From: Saururus chinensis
Taxonomy: Eukaryota > Streptophyta > Magnoliopsida > Piperales > Saururaceae
Length of the DNA stretch: 64,000 bases
Direction of reading: 5' to 3'
NCBI GenBank assembly: GCA_035235625.1
Contig: CP141146.1
Span: 5,574,501 to 5,638,500 of the forward strand
Made by a program: the position numbers and the translations under genes. The notes below the pieces were generated by a model that saw only the letters and a list, made by a program, of their open reading frames with translations, searched no databases and was not told the DNA's origin. Positions 27,101-38,018 of the stretch are shown piece after piece (the stretch's first letter is position 1; each line of letters opens with the position of its first letter).

Positions 27101-28158
27101 CACCCTTTATTTCCTGTTTTTTTACTAAGTTAAAATATATGACAATATCTGCTCTTTACTGCAGATTTGATCGTGACTTGAGATGGAGAACCGGAGTTCA
27201 GCTACTTCCCATCGTCTGCGAAAGTTCCAACAACTTCAAGATCACCAGGGAGGCCATGGAAGCTGCATATGACAGGGCCCACGCAGCCAACATCAGGGTA
27301 AAAGGTGTCCTGATCACAAACCCATCCAATCCACTAGGCACCCTCTTGGACAGGGAAACCCTAAGAAGCCTAGTGGCATTCATCAATGAGAAGAGCATTC
27401 ACCTAGTCTGTGATGAGATTTATGCAGCAACAGTCTTCAGCCAGCCTGGCTTCGTCAGCATAGCTGAGATCATAGAGGAAGATCACGTTAAGTGCAACAG
27501 GGACCTCATCCATATTGTCTATAGCTTATCCAAGGATCTAGGGTTTCCGGGCTTCAGGGTTGGTGTGGTCTATTCATACAATGACATGGTTGTGAGCTGT
27601 GGACGTAGGATGTCGAGCTTTGGTCTCGTCTCTACTCAAACTCAACACTTACTTGCCTCCATGCTATCAGATGATGAATTCATGGACAAGTTCTTGGCTG
27701 AGAGTGCAAGAAGACTGTTAATGAGACACAAGCTATTAACATGGGGACTGTCTCAAGTAGGGATCAGTTGCCTTAGGAGCAATGCAGGCCTCTACTGTTG
27801 GATGGACCTGAGGCCTCTACTGAAGGAGTCTACCATTGAGGCTGAGCTAGAGCTATGGAGGACCATAATCTATAGTGTTAAGCTTAATGTGTCTCCAGGC
27901 TCATCCTTCCACTGCACTGATCCCGGCTGGTTTAGGGTTTGCTTTGCGAACATGGATGAAGAGACCATAAAAGTGGCCCTTGAGAGGATCCGAACCTTCA
28001 TGTTCCAGGCCCACGAGGTGGTGGTCCCGGCCAAGAACAGGCGGTGGCAGGCCAATCTCCGCCTCAGCTTTTCGTCGATTCGAGGCAGATTCGACGATTC
28101 GACCTTGACCCCGCATCCAATGTCCCCTCATTCTCCTCTTGTTAGGGCCAAAAATTGA
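15134..28158 (+). CDS. ACS: 1-aminocyclopropane-1-carboxylate synthase, type I
   Basis: This PLP enzyme of the cytosol converts S-adenosylmethionine to ACC, the committed step of ethylene synthesis. Exons: 15134-15298, 15409-15540, 15704-15864 and 27165-28158, all with GT-AG borders, giving 483 aa, a normal family length. Visible hallmarks are MGLAENQ (exon 1), FQDYHGLP (exon 2), [12 protein letters not shown] across the third intron, TNPSNPLG (204-211), DEIY (236-239) and SLSKD with the PLP lysine at about residue 276, followed by GFRVG. The C-terminus has RLSFSS, the calcium-dependent kinase-type site, and two SP sites (MSPHSP) of the MAP-kinase type. Both together define type I, whose stability is set by phosphorylation. 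Intron 3 is 11,300 bp because a CACTA element sits in it; without it and one ATT it would be 488 bp. Exons show no damage. Which paralogue this is cannot be decided here. Confidence 0.95.
16026..16310. repeat. CACTA subterminal repeats, left (3') end
   Basis: A cluster of short inverted motifs of the form GCGGAGGTTTAAAACCCC(C)GC recurs in both orientations at roughly 40-70 bp intervals. Subterminal repeats of this kind are the binding sites of the TnpA-type protein in En/Spm. Confidence 0.8.
16709..19017 (-). CDS. CACTA TnpA-like protein (plant transposase Ptta/En/Spm family)
   Basis: Six exons on the minus strand: 19017-18751, 18668-18462, 18022-17930, 17827-17720, 17141-16821 and 16723-16709. 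All have GT-AG borders and all are phase 0, totalling 1011 nt and 336 aa. The N-terminus has a basic patch (PKKKRRGP, a likely nuclear signal). The middle, with [15 protein letters not shown] and KKWSDYK, matches the Transposase_24/Ptta family. The last long exon ends in a heptad-rich coiled coil ([11 protein letters not shown] to LDEMRRLL, about residues 290-325). In En/Spm this type of protein binds the subterminal repeats and assists excision. The final exon adds only VGGT before the stop, so its acceptor is the least certain part. Confidence 0.85.
19322..22904 (-). CDS. CACTA TnpD-like transposase (TNP2)
   Basis: Four exons: 22904-20638, 20555-20292, 20218-20119 and 20047-19322, all GT-AG. 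They total 3357 nt and 1118 aa with no internal stop. Domain order: transposase-associated domain at the start (MDKSWMKK to EWFHHGE, about 1-75); TNP2/Transposase_21 in the middle with [24 protein letters not shown] and [16 protein letters not shown]4218 ([27 protein letters not shown]) across the first intron; and a DUF4216-like end ([20 protein letters not shown]). It finishes in an acidic tail. It should catalyse cutting at the CACTA ends. A tandem ATG at 22907 could be the start instead. Confidence 0.92.
22905..26689 (-). other. CACTA 5' region, no convincing gene
   Basis: This 3.8-kb stretch lies between the transposase start and the element's transcriptional 5' end. It presumably holds promoter, leader and untranslated introns. 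The longest frame, minus 26315-26683, begins with TTG and shows no family similarity, so I do not call it. Confidence 0.5.
26690..26782. repeat. CACTA subterminal repeats, right (5') end
   Basis: Motifs such as AGCGGAGGC and AAACCCCCGCTATA repeat here in both orientations, matching the repeat type at the other end of the element. The array is shorter than the left one. Confidence 0.7.
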
Positions 28159-30614
28159 GAGCTTGGAAGTATTTGCTTGTTTGAACAGTAGGGATACACC
28201 GACTTGTTCTACGTTAACTTTTATTCATTTCTGGGGTAAATTATCGGAAGAATCCTTTATTTTTTTACTGTACCATACATGTTAATGGGTTAGGTATGAC
28301 TCATTGTCTATGTTTTTCTCCTCCCATCTTCAAATTAGGTCAGTAGCTAGTACAAGGCGGTGCAAGCCAAATAAGGAGAGGAAGGATGGAAAGTACTTGA
28401 TTGATTCATTTGTTATTGGTTTTTTAGAGGTTTATCCTCTTTTTTATGACAATGGATGTATCTTCATTTGTTTGTTATCAATTATTTTAATGGAATATCG
28501 CAGTTAATTTTATTTGTCTCCCTAAGCTTTACTTATATGCAGACACACTAAAATGATCAGCTACAACTTAAATTGATCTTTACTGGAACGCACTAGTGCA
28601 TCTTTGAAACAAGTGAAGAGTCATCAAAATAAACTTGCTTGGGCTTAAGAATGTAATTATTTGCACCCCAGAAAACACCTCCATCCCCAACTAAAGTGTA
28701 TATACTTTTGTCCCCCATCTTTCCCCTCTCGCTTTCTTCCTACTTCCCCCCAGACATGAATCCCACTTCTCTCCCAAAAACAACCTGTTTTTTAACTCCA
28801 GCGGGAGCCTCATCTTCTCCTCTCCTCATCCTTTTCTCATTTTTAATATTTAGCCATGGCCACTAGCTTAGCGGCTAGCAGAGCCAGTTTTGGCCTTAGA
28901 CGCGGTTAGCTTGGCTCTGGCTACATCCATACAACCTGCAGCAAGTTGCAGACATATACGGCTTTGGTTGCGCCTAGATAGCCAGCTGGTGCAACCACAC
29001 TGCTCTGACGTTGCCAGATCTAATTGCGGCTGGACAGCCCGGAGTGGCTGCACTCGCAGCCAAGGAGGGGGCCGGTGGGAGGGGTGGGGCTCAGGGGAAA
29101 TTTAAATTTTGAGCATATTTAATAATCATGTTTCACCTTGGTATTGATGCCTGTAGAGTAAGGTGTATGGCTTACTCGTGCGCCACAAAAGACTTTGGCG
29201 TAAAAAAAGAAAAAAAACAAAATAAAAAGGAAGAGAAAATGAAAGAAGAAAGAAAAAAAAATTAAAATAAAATGTGGATTCGACGTGGCTGGAATGCTCG
29301 ACCCATGCAGGCATGCAAGACGCCCCACATCTCTTTCTCCTTCCACATCAGCGGCTACTGGCTGGCAAAGGCCAGCCGCCTCTATCCAACTCGCCTCGGC
29401 CTAGCAATGGTAGGGGTCACCACCACCGGTTGCTCCGCCCAGACCCACGCTGATGTGCAATGCATCCCTTTGCCTTTTACCTTTTGTCGCTGCAAACCAC
29501 TGGTCTGCCTCGGCACAACGACGGTAGTGACCACTTGCTCCGCCCTCCTCCCATTTCTTCCACATGCCCCTCTTCCTTTCTCCCTTCTGACATTGTTAGT
29601 CAACTACTGTCGTCTGGCCTCTGTTCAGCCCATTGTTGGCCCCACTCATCGATCGGAGTCGCTGCCACCCTCCTCCAGCCAAAACTGCCCGACCACGATT
29701 CCACCCGCTGCCACCTAGCCTCCCTCCTCCTCCTTTTGGTCATTTTTCTCTCATATTCTCCTCTCCTTCGTCATATTTCTTCCATGTTAGTGCGATCCAG
29801 GCGTTGGAGGGCCAAACCGGAGCTATTGTAGGTTGCTTCCACTATCAAGCATAACCACTATTAATAATTAGCATCAATAAAACGACCCTACCTTGTCAAT
29901 ATTCTGTCATTTGTGCGTGCTCCTCTCTACCTTCGTTGCCGGCTGGACTCGCCAAAAAATTCTTAGCAGCTCTCCCTCTCTCTCTTACCAAAAGTTTACC
30001 TCAAATAAGACCTAATTAGGTTTTTATACTGTAGGATTAAGGTTCATAATCCCCTTATATGTTGGGTCAAAATTAACTCTTTAGGATAATATTTTAATAA
30101 TATTCGTGTAGGCCCGTAGCAAGCATAAAACCAGAGAAGGAGATGATGGTGGGGGTAGAATATATTTTTAGATACGATGGATGAGTAAGAAATTTTACTA
30201 AATAAGGTTGGGGTAAAGACGAAATAGGAGACAGAGTAATTTAATAAGATGCAAATAGCCACATTCTAGACTTAATTAATCACAGGTAAATTTACGGGAA
30301 CAGCACCACCAATGGACAAGTGGAAGTTATTGGTTGTAATTTGAGAAAAGAGGAAGATGAACTTATTTGAAGTGGAAACACCAAAATGTCTACACAAATG
30401 ATGTGATCAAAGGGCTGCTACGATACACTTTGGAAAATGCTAGAGCCGTCTACTTATTCCGCACGGACCAACCAGCCATCTTCACTTCAATCAACATCTT
30501 GGCCAAAAGTGTGGGAATACGGAAGAATCTGCGGGCTCCTGCTTTTTAACAATAGTGGCCAATTTGTATACAACCACCATCCACCATGAACTAATTGGGA
30601 GCATTGGAGTGCTA
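28159..30614. other. Region between two convergent genes
   Basis: This holds the 3' flanks of ACC synthase (left) and the DUF21 gene (right, transcribed towards it). Frames between 28890 and 29854 are pyrimidine- or GC-biased, overlap on both strands and resemble no family. I see no further gene. Confidence 0.5.
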
Positions 30615-33600
30615 TTAACCGTCAAGCTTCCGGAGCTTCTCATATGGCTTTCTTGACACCTGTATTAAATGCTGAATAAAATTGACAAAGAACAAGACTT
30701 GATGATAAATTTTGTGATACAAGATGCATAGGGGTTTTAATGAGCCGAGTCGTTTGAACTAAGCTCAATTTGAATCTAACTCGAATAGGCTCAAGCCGAA
30801 TTCAAACATAGCCTTGCTCAACTTGACTTGACTCAAATAAAACTCAAACTTGGCTCTATTAGGCTCGAGTTCGAGCTCGAACTCAAATATAATTTAAAAT
30901 TATATATAATTAATATATATATATAATAAATAATATACGTATATGTATATATTATATTGATATAATTATTAATATATATATATATAAGATATAATTATAT
31001 ATATATATATACCAATACTATGTACCATATATGATATATGAGACCTGTTTATATAAGCCAAGGCTCACACACAATTACGTGAGCCCCGACGTCGCACACT
31101 CAATGATTTTGATCAACCAATGCATATAACTCAATTATTTTTTCTCCCCTTCATCCTTGGATCTCGATTTGATAGCCCATGATGCCTTACCTCACATTGA
31201 CTTGTGTGAGCCTAAATTCATATAATTTTTTTTCATGAGTATATATATTCTCATTAAATTTTAATGGATTATAATTTATGTGTTTGATATATATTTTTTA
31301 AAATTAAAAATATTAGAGACACAAACGCTAATATACTCCTTTCATCCCAAATTAATAACTCTATTTGGTTTGCAAAATGAATTAAAATTAGTACAATTAA
31401 AAAACCAAACGGAGCTATTAATATAAGACGGAGGGTCAACATGATATCATATATTCTTTTAAAAGCTGAAGCATAACACATAACACATGGATTAACCTCA
31501 GTTTACAGAATATTTTTTTAAATATGTACTTGGAATTTTTAGAGGCATACTAAGGCTTAAGAATAATTCTTGTTATAAGTGATTTATAAGCATGTAAATA
31601 AAAAAGATACAAAAAAGTAGATGATAATATTATGTAAGTGAGTTTCTATTTTCTTCATCTTTTTAGTAATGATATGCACATAAAAAAGGGGAAATAACAA
31701 TGCCACCTTTTTGGAGTATTTGTAACTAAAACTCATTTATCATAGTTTTCTTCTTTCCTAGTGCCTATAGTTAGTTGTTTGAAGTGTAGTTATAATACTT
31801 ATTGAAGTGTATTTATTAATATTTAATATTAAAAATATTTGTATAATACTTCGTATACTTTAAATATAGATACATTTTACTTTTTTTTTAGTTCGAGCCG
31901 AGTTCGAGCTTAAACACATGATTCACTTATTGCAGTTCGAGCTCGAGCTCAAACCAAGATTTTCAGTTCGAGCTTGAGCTCGAACCAGGATTTTCAGTTC
32001 GAGCCAAGCTCATGCTGAAAATTTTAGAGTTCAAGCATGGCACACCTAATACTCAACTTAGCTCGGCTCGTTAACACCTCTAAAGATATATGATGCAATA
32101 CTTACTCGATTTATGCTTGGCGAGCTCGCAGGAGGACATGCCATCGACTGGGTTGGAGAGCTGGGAGTGGATTTTACGGGAGAACTGTATAGATTTGGTG
32201 ATTGACCAAGAGTAGGATCTCGTATGCATGGAGAAGCAGGTGACCTCAATGTAGGAGTGGGATTATAAGGAGCAACCGGAGATGCCACAGGACTTCTCCT
32301 CTGGAACTGAGGCCTAATGGGTGCAGCTGCAGGAGACCTGGGAGATGATCTAGTCCGTGGTAGCATATTTATCCTGATCCTGTATTATAACATGAGAGCG
32401 TTCAAAAACTAGTTGAGAGTAGTAATCCTAACTATTTTTCCAAAAAAAAAAAAAACCTGTTGTGAAGCTCAACATATTCATCAGTTTCGTCCAGAATCTT
32501 CTCCTTCAGTGCCATGAAAAAGAACAAGTGTTAGGCTTCTTCCACTTGCATGACAGATTAAACATGTAAAGTTACATAGTTGACATTCAAGTAGTTGTTC
32601 AACTCAAATGGAATCCTTAATGCTGCAGCTTGTAGGAATCCCACCTGCAATAATTCCTCTATAACATCTTCCATGGTGATGATACCAATCACTTCCTCCT
32701 CTGATGAACAATCTGCAGTATAATCGGGGGTAACATCAATGACATTGTGTTGAAGTCCTCTGTCCCCTTCCTTCAGCTGTTCAACTGAGGCAATTCTACA
32801 GGTGTCTCCTTGTAAACATCAAAGATTTCAGTTCAGTACTTCAGTCCCCAGAAGAGCTATTTATTAGATTACGAATGTAAAGTTGAGCCACAATCAGTGT
32901 TGTGCTCGCAAGTTCATTACTGCAGAACGATATTCTTCAGTTCAAATCGCCAGGTTTATAAAAGTATGAAAATCATCCATCTATCTACCTTTGTTCATGG
33001 TTTCTGTCTCCAACGTACTAGACTTTCCCTCAGAGTCTACAGTAGTCCGGACACCTTTGGCAGACTTCACAACCACGGCCATGTGGCTCTGACAGCTCTC
33101 GAAGAGGTTTAGAACTTCATAAAGTGGTTCATCATCAGGGACTCTGGTACGGGCCAAGCAGACTGTTAAAAAAGATTTCTAACAGACTGGTTAAGATAGA
33201 GTCCATTACCTCTGAATTTCTCGGATTGTAAGATTTCTGATTGGAACCTCGTCTTCAGGGCGGCAAATTATTAAATTTTTAACCTGATGCAAACAAAATA
33301 AAACTTCTAATTCAGTACTGATGAATATGCAAGCAACTCCATTTGAGACTGAAACCAAAAACATGCTCTTCTGATAGAAAAAAAATGGTAAAAAAGATTC
33401 GAATCTGAAAAATGCTTACCAGTATAAGGCCAATTATATTTGTTGGTCGTTCAGAGTATATAGGCACACGACTATGCCCCATGGCTATTATTAGCTCCAT
33501 AGTATGCCTTCATAGGAAAATGAAACAACAATGTGAATTGTGGTAAGACAACAGAAGAACATGAAATTGCCAATTGATAAAATAAGCATACAGGTCAAGC

Positions 33601-34938
33601 TTAGAGTTAATGTCTAGGGAAAACGTTTCTGAAATGGCCGTCATTGCATCTTTTGCTTTCCTCTGTGTCAAGTCCAGGGCTCCAGAAATTATAGTGGTTT
33701 CATCATGTGTCAACTCTCCACCTTTTCCAGCCTATAAGTAGAATGTAGCACAAAATCAGACTGGAGCAATCATGTCTGTTTCGAGATTCTGCTGCCTCTA
33801 ATTTGTATTTGAAAACTCAAAAAAAATTGAATTAAATAAAAGTAGCTATCTTGAGCAAATATAAGTTCATTAGCCAGGATCTGAGAAGAAATCAGATTTT
33901 GTTGGCAAGCATCAATTCAGTGTTCATACAGAACTTTCAGGTTCCAAGCCACATGATGAGACTGACCTCATTTCCATGCATATCGACTAATGTTTTCAGC
34001 TCTGCCCTTCTCAAGAGTGCAAAGTGCCCCTTCCCCAAAAGCCAATCTAGTAGCTGCAAATCAGTAGAAACAGATTAACAGATTCTTCAATTATCTCCTG
34101 TTTCATTTCATTTCCATTTAGTACAAAACTCAGTTTCTCTAACCAGACAAATAATCGCAGTACCTTACTAATTGGATAAGTGATTGGGAAGAAAACCAAC
34201 AGAAGCAAGCGAACAATATTAACCACTTTTGCTCCAACTTTGAGTCCATAGTGAGAACAAACTGCTTGAGGAATGATCTAAGAACCAATTCAGAGACTAC
34301 TATGAACATAGTTCGTTTGTTTATTTGGAAACTAAGTGCTATTTTTAAAGAAGAAATAATGACCAAAAAATTAGATCATAAGCATCTATAATACCACAGG
34401 AATTTACCTCGCCAAATGTAAGGATTAGAGTGACAGATATCAGTATAGATCCCCAGGCCGGGAGAAGAGCATCCAGAAAGATAGGCAGAGCCTAGTGAAA
34501 CACAAAACCCATAATTAAAGCAAGATAAAAAATTCAACAAAACATTTTCATCAGGCCTTGAAATTCTTGGCCAACCTCCATTGCCAAAGAATTTCCAAGC
34601 AGCAATGTACAGAGCAACAGATGCTGATTCTTCACAACCGGTAGAATCTTAGCTGTTCAAAACAAAATCTAAAACCCATAAGTGTGAAAAGAAGTAGTTA
34701 TAACTGAGACAAAGGAAAGAGTTGTTGAAGATAAACAGTCAGGACAGAAAGAGAGACCAGCATTCTTCTGATCCTCAGGCTTTCCGGACCTGGCAAGGAC
34801 CTCCAAGTCGACGAGGCTGAGGGACATGAGGCCGAGGGTGAGGCCCGACATGAGGCCCGCGAATAGGACGAGGAGCACGCAGATGAGGAGGTAGACCCAG
34901 AACATGGGCTTGCAGCACGGCTCGTCATTGGCTGCCAT
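30615..34938 (-). CDS. CNNM-type DUF21 and CBS domain membrane protein
   Basis: Thirteen exons on the minus strand: 34938-34758, 34652-34576, 34491-34408, 34277-34164, 34053-33967, 33731-33592, 33507-33420, 33283-33210, 33143-32989, 32808-32645, 32503-32457, 32379-32106 and 30659-30615. They total 1530 nt, 509 aa. The first 180 residues form the DUF21/CNNM membrane domain ([36 protein letters not shown]). A CBS pair follows ([43 protein letters not shown]), then a Ser/Pro-rich tail (about 405-495) ending [13 protein letters not shown]. Relatives in bacteria and animals are linked to Mg2+ and divalent-cation efflux; the plant role is less clear. The 45-nt last exon is separated by a 1446-nt intron containing a hAT element. 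The start is the first ATG directly before the first membrane segment. Confidence 0.93.
31048..31225. mobile_element. MITE nested in the intronic hAT element
   Basis: Inverted ends near TTATATAAGCCAAGGCTCACAC and its partner ending 31225 (GTGTGAGCCTAAATTCATATAA) pair. A second copy is at 10508-10650. Confidence 0.45.
31336..31435. mobile_element. Stowaway-like MITE remnant
   Basis: The left end CTCCTTTCATCCCAAATTAA and the right end TTAATATAAGACGGAGGG form the CTCCNTC-type inverted ends of Stowaway elements. A TA is present on the left only. Confidence 0.45.
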
Positions 34939-35551
34939 GAAAGTGGTTTATGGGGAAAACAGAGGAAAATGCAGAGATGGGGTAGTGTTGGAGTAGTTTT
35001 GGAGCTTTTTATGCTGGCTGAGGTGGGGAACTGACTGTGCTGCGGTTATGAACGTCAGTGGGATTGAATGAGGGAAGAAGATGACAAGAAACGGGAAAGG
35101 AAATATATATATATATATATATATAAAGCTTGGAGCTTTTTGTTGGGAGGGAAAATGGGCGTGGTCACATATCATATATGTAGATGCATTTTCTATGCTC
35201 TGCTCTGAGAGTGAGCCGAGCTAGAGGAATGCTGGGGAAGCATCCGATTTCAAGATCGACAGTGCACAAGATAGCGTACGCTCGGCTCATGTTGAAAAGG
35301 GAACATAATTAAACATTAGGAGACGTTAAAGCTTAAAATGAAAGGAAAATATTTTTTTTTACCACTTTCATTGCATGACCGGTGGACATGTGGAGGGGAG
35401 GAGCACACGAGCTCTATGATCTTATTAACAAGTTTCTCTCTTACCACTTCCTTGTAATATGGTAGCTTCCTATTGTTGTGTTGGTTACCAAACCTTGTCC
35501 TAAAAACTAATCAAGTTAAACAAGTCCAAATGAAAACACTTGGATAAATAA
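34939..35551 (-). promoter_or_regulatory. Upstream region of the DUF21 gene
   Basis: Leader and promoter region of the gene starting at 34938. It holds an (AT)n run at 35104-35126, a copy of the palindromic MITE family at about 35190-35300, and at 35378-35530 a repeat related to the MITE in the ACC synthase promoter. No defined TATA box was assigned. Confidence 0.4.
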
Positions 35552-35906
35552 AAAGGTTGTTAATGAGTCGGACTAACTTGACACGAACTAGGTTCGGTTC
35601 AAACTTAATTTTAGCTCGAATAGGCTCGAGCCAAATTTGAGGATACCCCTACTCAACTCGGCTTAGCTCAAATGAAACTCGAATTCGAGTCATACTCGGC
35701 TTGAACTCAAACTTGAACTCAAATATAATTTTAAAATTATATATAAATAATATATATATTTAAAAAATAGTACTTGTATTTATCATATAGACATAATTAT
35801 TATACTAAATATGCATTTATAATGTGTATATATATACATATACACTTACATTTGCATCTTCATTCATCCTTTTTATGTTGTTTGATTGTCCATCTATGTT
35901 TTGCTT

Positions 35907-36156
35907 ATTGACAGTCTCATATGATGTCGATATATTACCAACTTGAGGATCATCAATGTTTTCCTCATTCTAAATTTGTGATGGTTGAGTAGCAATTTAA
36001 CTAGAAGAATAAGTAAAATTTAAACAATTGGAAACTAATTAAAATTTTACTTATTCTTCCAGTTAAATGGCTACTCGATCATCACAAGTTCAGAATGTGG
36101 GAAACATTGATGATCCTCAAGTTGGTAATATATTGACATCATTTGAGACCGTCAAT
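35907..36156. repeat. 115-bp inverted duplication over the hAT transposase start
   Basis: Arms 35907-36021 and 36042-36156 are equal in length (115 nt) and about 90% complementary (11 mismatches by eye), with a 20-nt spacer. The right arm contains the transposase ATG at 36067 and its first 30 codons. In the left arm the equivalent of the ATG is changed. A transcript across it would fold into a long hairpin. Confidence 0.9.
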
Positions 36157-38018
36157 TTTTTAAAAGTGAAGAAAGGTACTGAAGATTGGAACAAATGTAA
36201 TCATTGTGATGGTTATTTTAAGGTCTCAATCTCAAGAGCTACGACACAATTAAATAGGCATATGATCTCATGTATAAGAATGGTGAAGCCCAAAGGTCAA
36301 CAAGAATTATCATTTATAAATTATACTGATGAAGATGGTGAGGAGGAAGTGATGGTGGAAACATACACTTATGACAAAGAAAAGGTAAAGAGAGTGGTTG
36401 CAAAGCTTGTGATTATGGATGAACGACCATTCAAATAAGTGAAGAGTAAATTATTCAACTTCTTGTGCAAGTACTTGCAACCAAGGCATGAGAAGTTCTC
36501 TAGGAACACCATTAGAAATGAGTGTCTAAGGTTATATAAAGAGGAGAAGGAAAATTTGATGAAGAAATTGGCAAAGGAAAATAGTGTATGTCTTACAAGT
36601 GACATGTGGACATCAAGGAGAAGTAAGGGTTACATGTAGTTAACTACACATTATGTGGATGAAGATTGGAAGCTCTATAAAAGAATCCTCAACTTTTGAT
36701 CCCCCCCCCCCCCCATCAAATACCGGGCATAACATGTCGAAGATGATGAAGTCATTTTTCTTAGAGTGTGGCATACAAGATAAGGTCTTAACAATCACAC
36801 TTGACAATGCTACATCAATTGGTGCTATGGTGAAGCTTCTGAAACAATGGATTCCATCTACTTCAAGATCTGATGTGAGGGTAAAGATGTTTCATGTGCA
36901 ATGTTGTACCCATAGCCTAAATTTAATTATCCAAGAGGGGTTGATCCACATTAGGGGTGTTGTGGATAATATGTGTGAGTTTGTGAAGTATATTCGGAGC
37001 TCTAAGGCATGGAGAAAAGATTTTGAAATATCTCATGAACAAGTAAATTTATCTAGCAAGGGGGGTTAATTTGTGTTTAGATGTATCAACTCGTTGGAAT
37101 TCTACATACTTGATGTTGAAGGTGGCAAAGGAAGTTAGACTAGATTTTGTACATTACCTTAATTGTGACAAAAACTACAAATGGTACCTAAGTGAAGAAG
37201 ACTAGAATAATTATGGGCAAATAGAGAGCATATTGGAAATCTTCCAAAAAGCAACAAAAATATTTTCGGAAGTATACAACTACAAACTCATTTATTCCAA
37301 TTATCTACAAGGTGAAAGAAAAATTGGATTCCACTTATACAAAGTCTTTTGATCATTTGTTAGACATGGTGGAGGCTATAAAGCTTAAGTTTAATAAATA
37401 TTGGGAAATGTGTAATTTGCTCCTGATGGTTGCATGTATCTAAGATCCAAGATACAAAATGACAATGATAGAGTTTGCCTTTGGCAAAGCATACCCTAAT
37501 AAAGAGCGGGCAACAAAAGAGGTGGCGCTAGTTCATGATGCTTTCCAATATATATATATGAGTTTTTTGAAGAAAATGCAAGAGGCATTGAGGGTAGATG
37601 CTTCTTCCAGTTACTCTTTGGATGACAAAGAAAATCATGTAGATGATGACAATGAATTTAATAAGTTTATAAAAAAATCACAACAAAAGGGAGTGAGGAA
37701 GTTGGATATTGTTGCATACTTGGAAGAGACAAACTATAAGGTAAATCCAAGTGCTTACTTTGGTGTTCTTCAATGGTGGAAAAGTGCATCTATTGTCTAT
37801 CCCACTTTATATGTCATGGGCCGGGGTATTTAGTGGTTCATCTTTTCACAGTGGCTTCCAAATCCGTCTTTAATACATGATCTAGGGTGGTTAGTGATTA
37901 TCAGAGTTCTCTAACATATGAGGTTGTTGGGGCTCTAGCTTGCACCCAAGATTGGTTGCGGCCAATTTACTATGTTGAGGGTGACGAGGGGCTTGAAGAT
38001 GAAGTTGTTAAAGATTGA
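36067..38018 (+). pseudogene. hAT transposase pseudogene (BED finger, RICESLEEPER-like)
   Basis: It opens with an intact 123-codon stretch bearing a BED-type zinc finger (CNHC, then RHMISC). It then meets an in-frame TAA at 36436 and continues in the same frame (LTSDMWTSRRSKGYM), with further stops, a 14-nt C run at about 36702-36715 and frame changes. Conserved hAT landmarks remain readable: TLDNATS, HCTHSLNLI-like QCCTHSLNLIIQEGL, LDVSTRWNSTYLML, and the C-terminal dimerisation region (VASKSVFNT, SSLTYEVVGALACTQDWLR) interrupted by a TGA. It cannot make a functional enzyme. Confidence 0.88.

Larger units (their letters stand above)
30729..32082. mobile_element. Non-autonomous hAT element in the last intron of the DUF21 gene
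   Basis: The ends TAGGGGTTTTAATGAGCCGAG (left) and TAGAGGTGTTAACGAGCCGAG (right, inverted) match closely. Flanking octamers AAGATGCA and AAGATATA match at 6 of 8. The first 300 bp and last 200 bp are similar to the ends of the larger element at 35552-39625, including long runs based on TCGAGCTCGAAC. The middle is AT-rich, with no coding capacity and with two smaller MITEs inserted. Confidence 0.7.

Noticed and set aside
29272..29854. Overlapping open frames of 123-148 codons
   Set aside because: Composition-driven frames on both strands without family similarity, splice support or conserved motifs.
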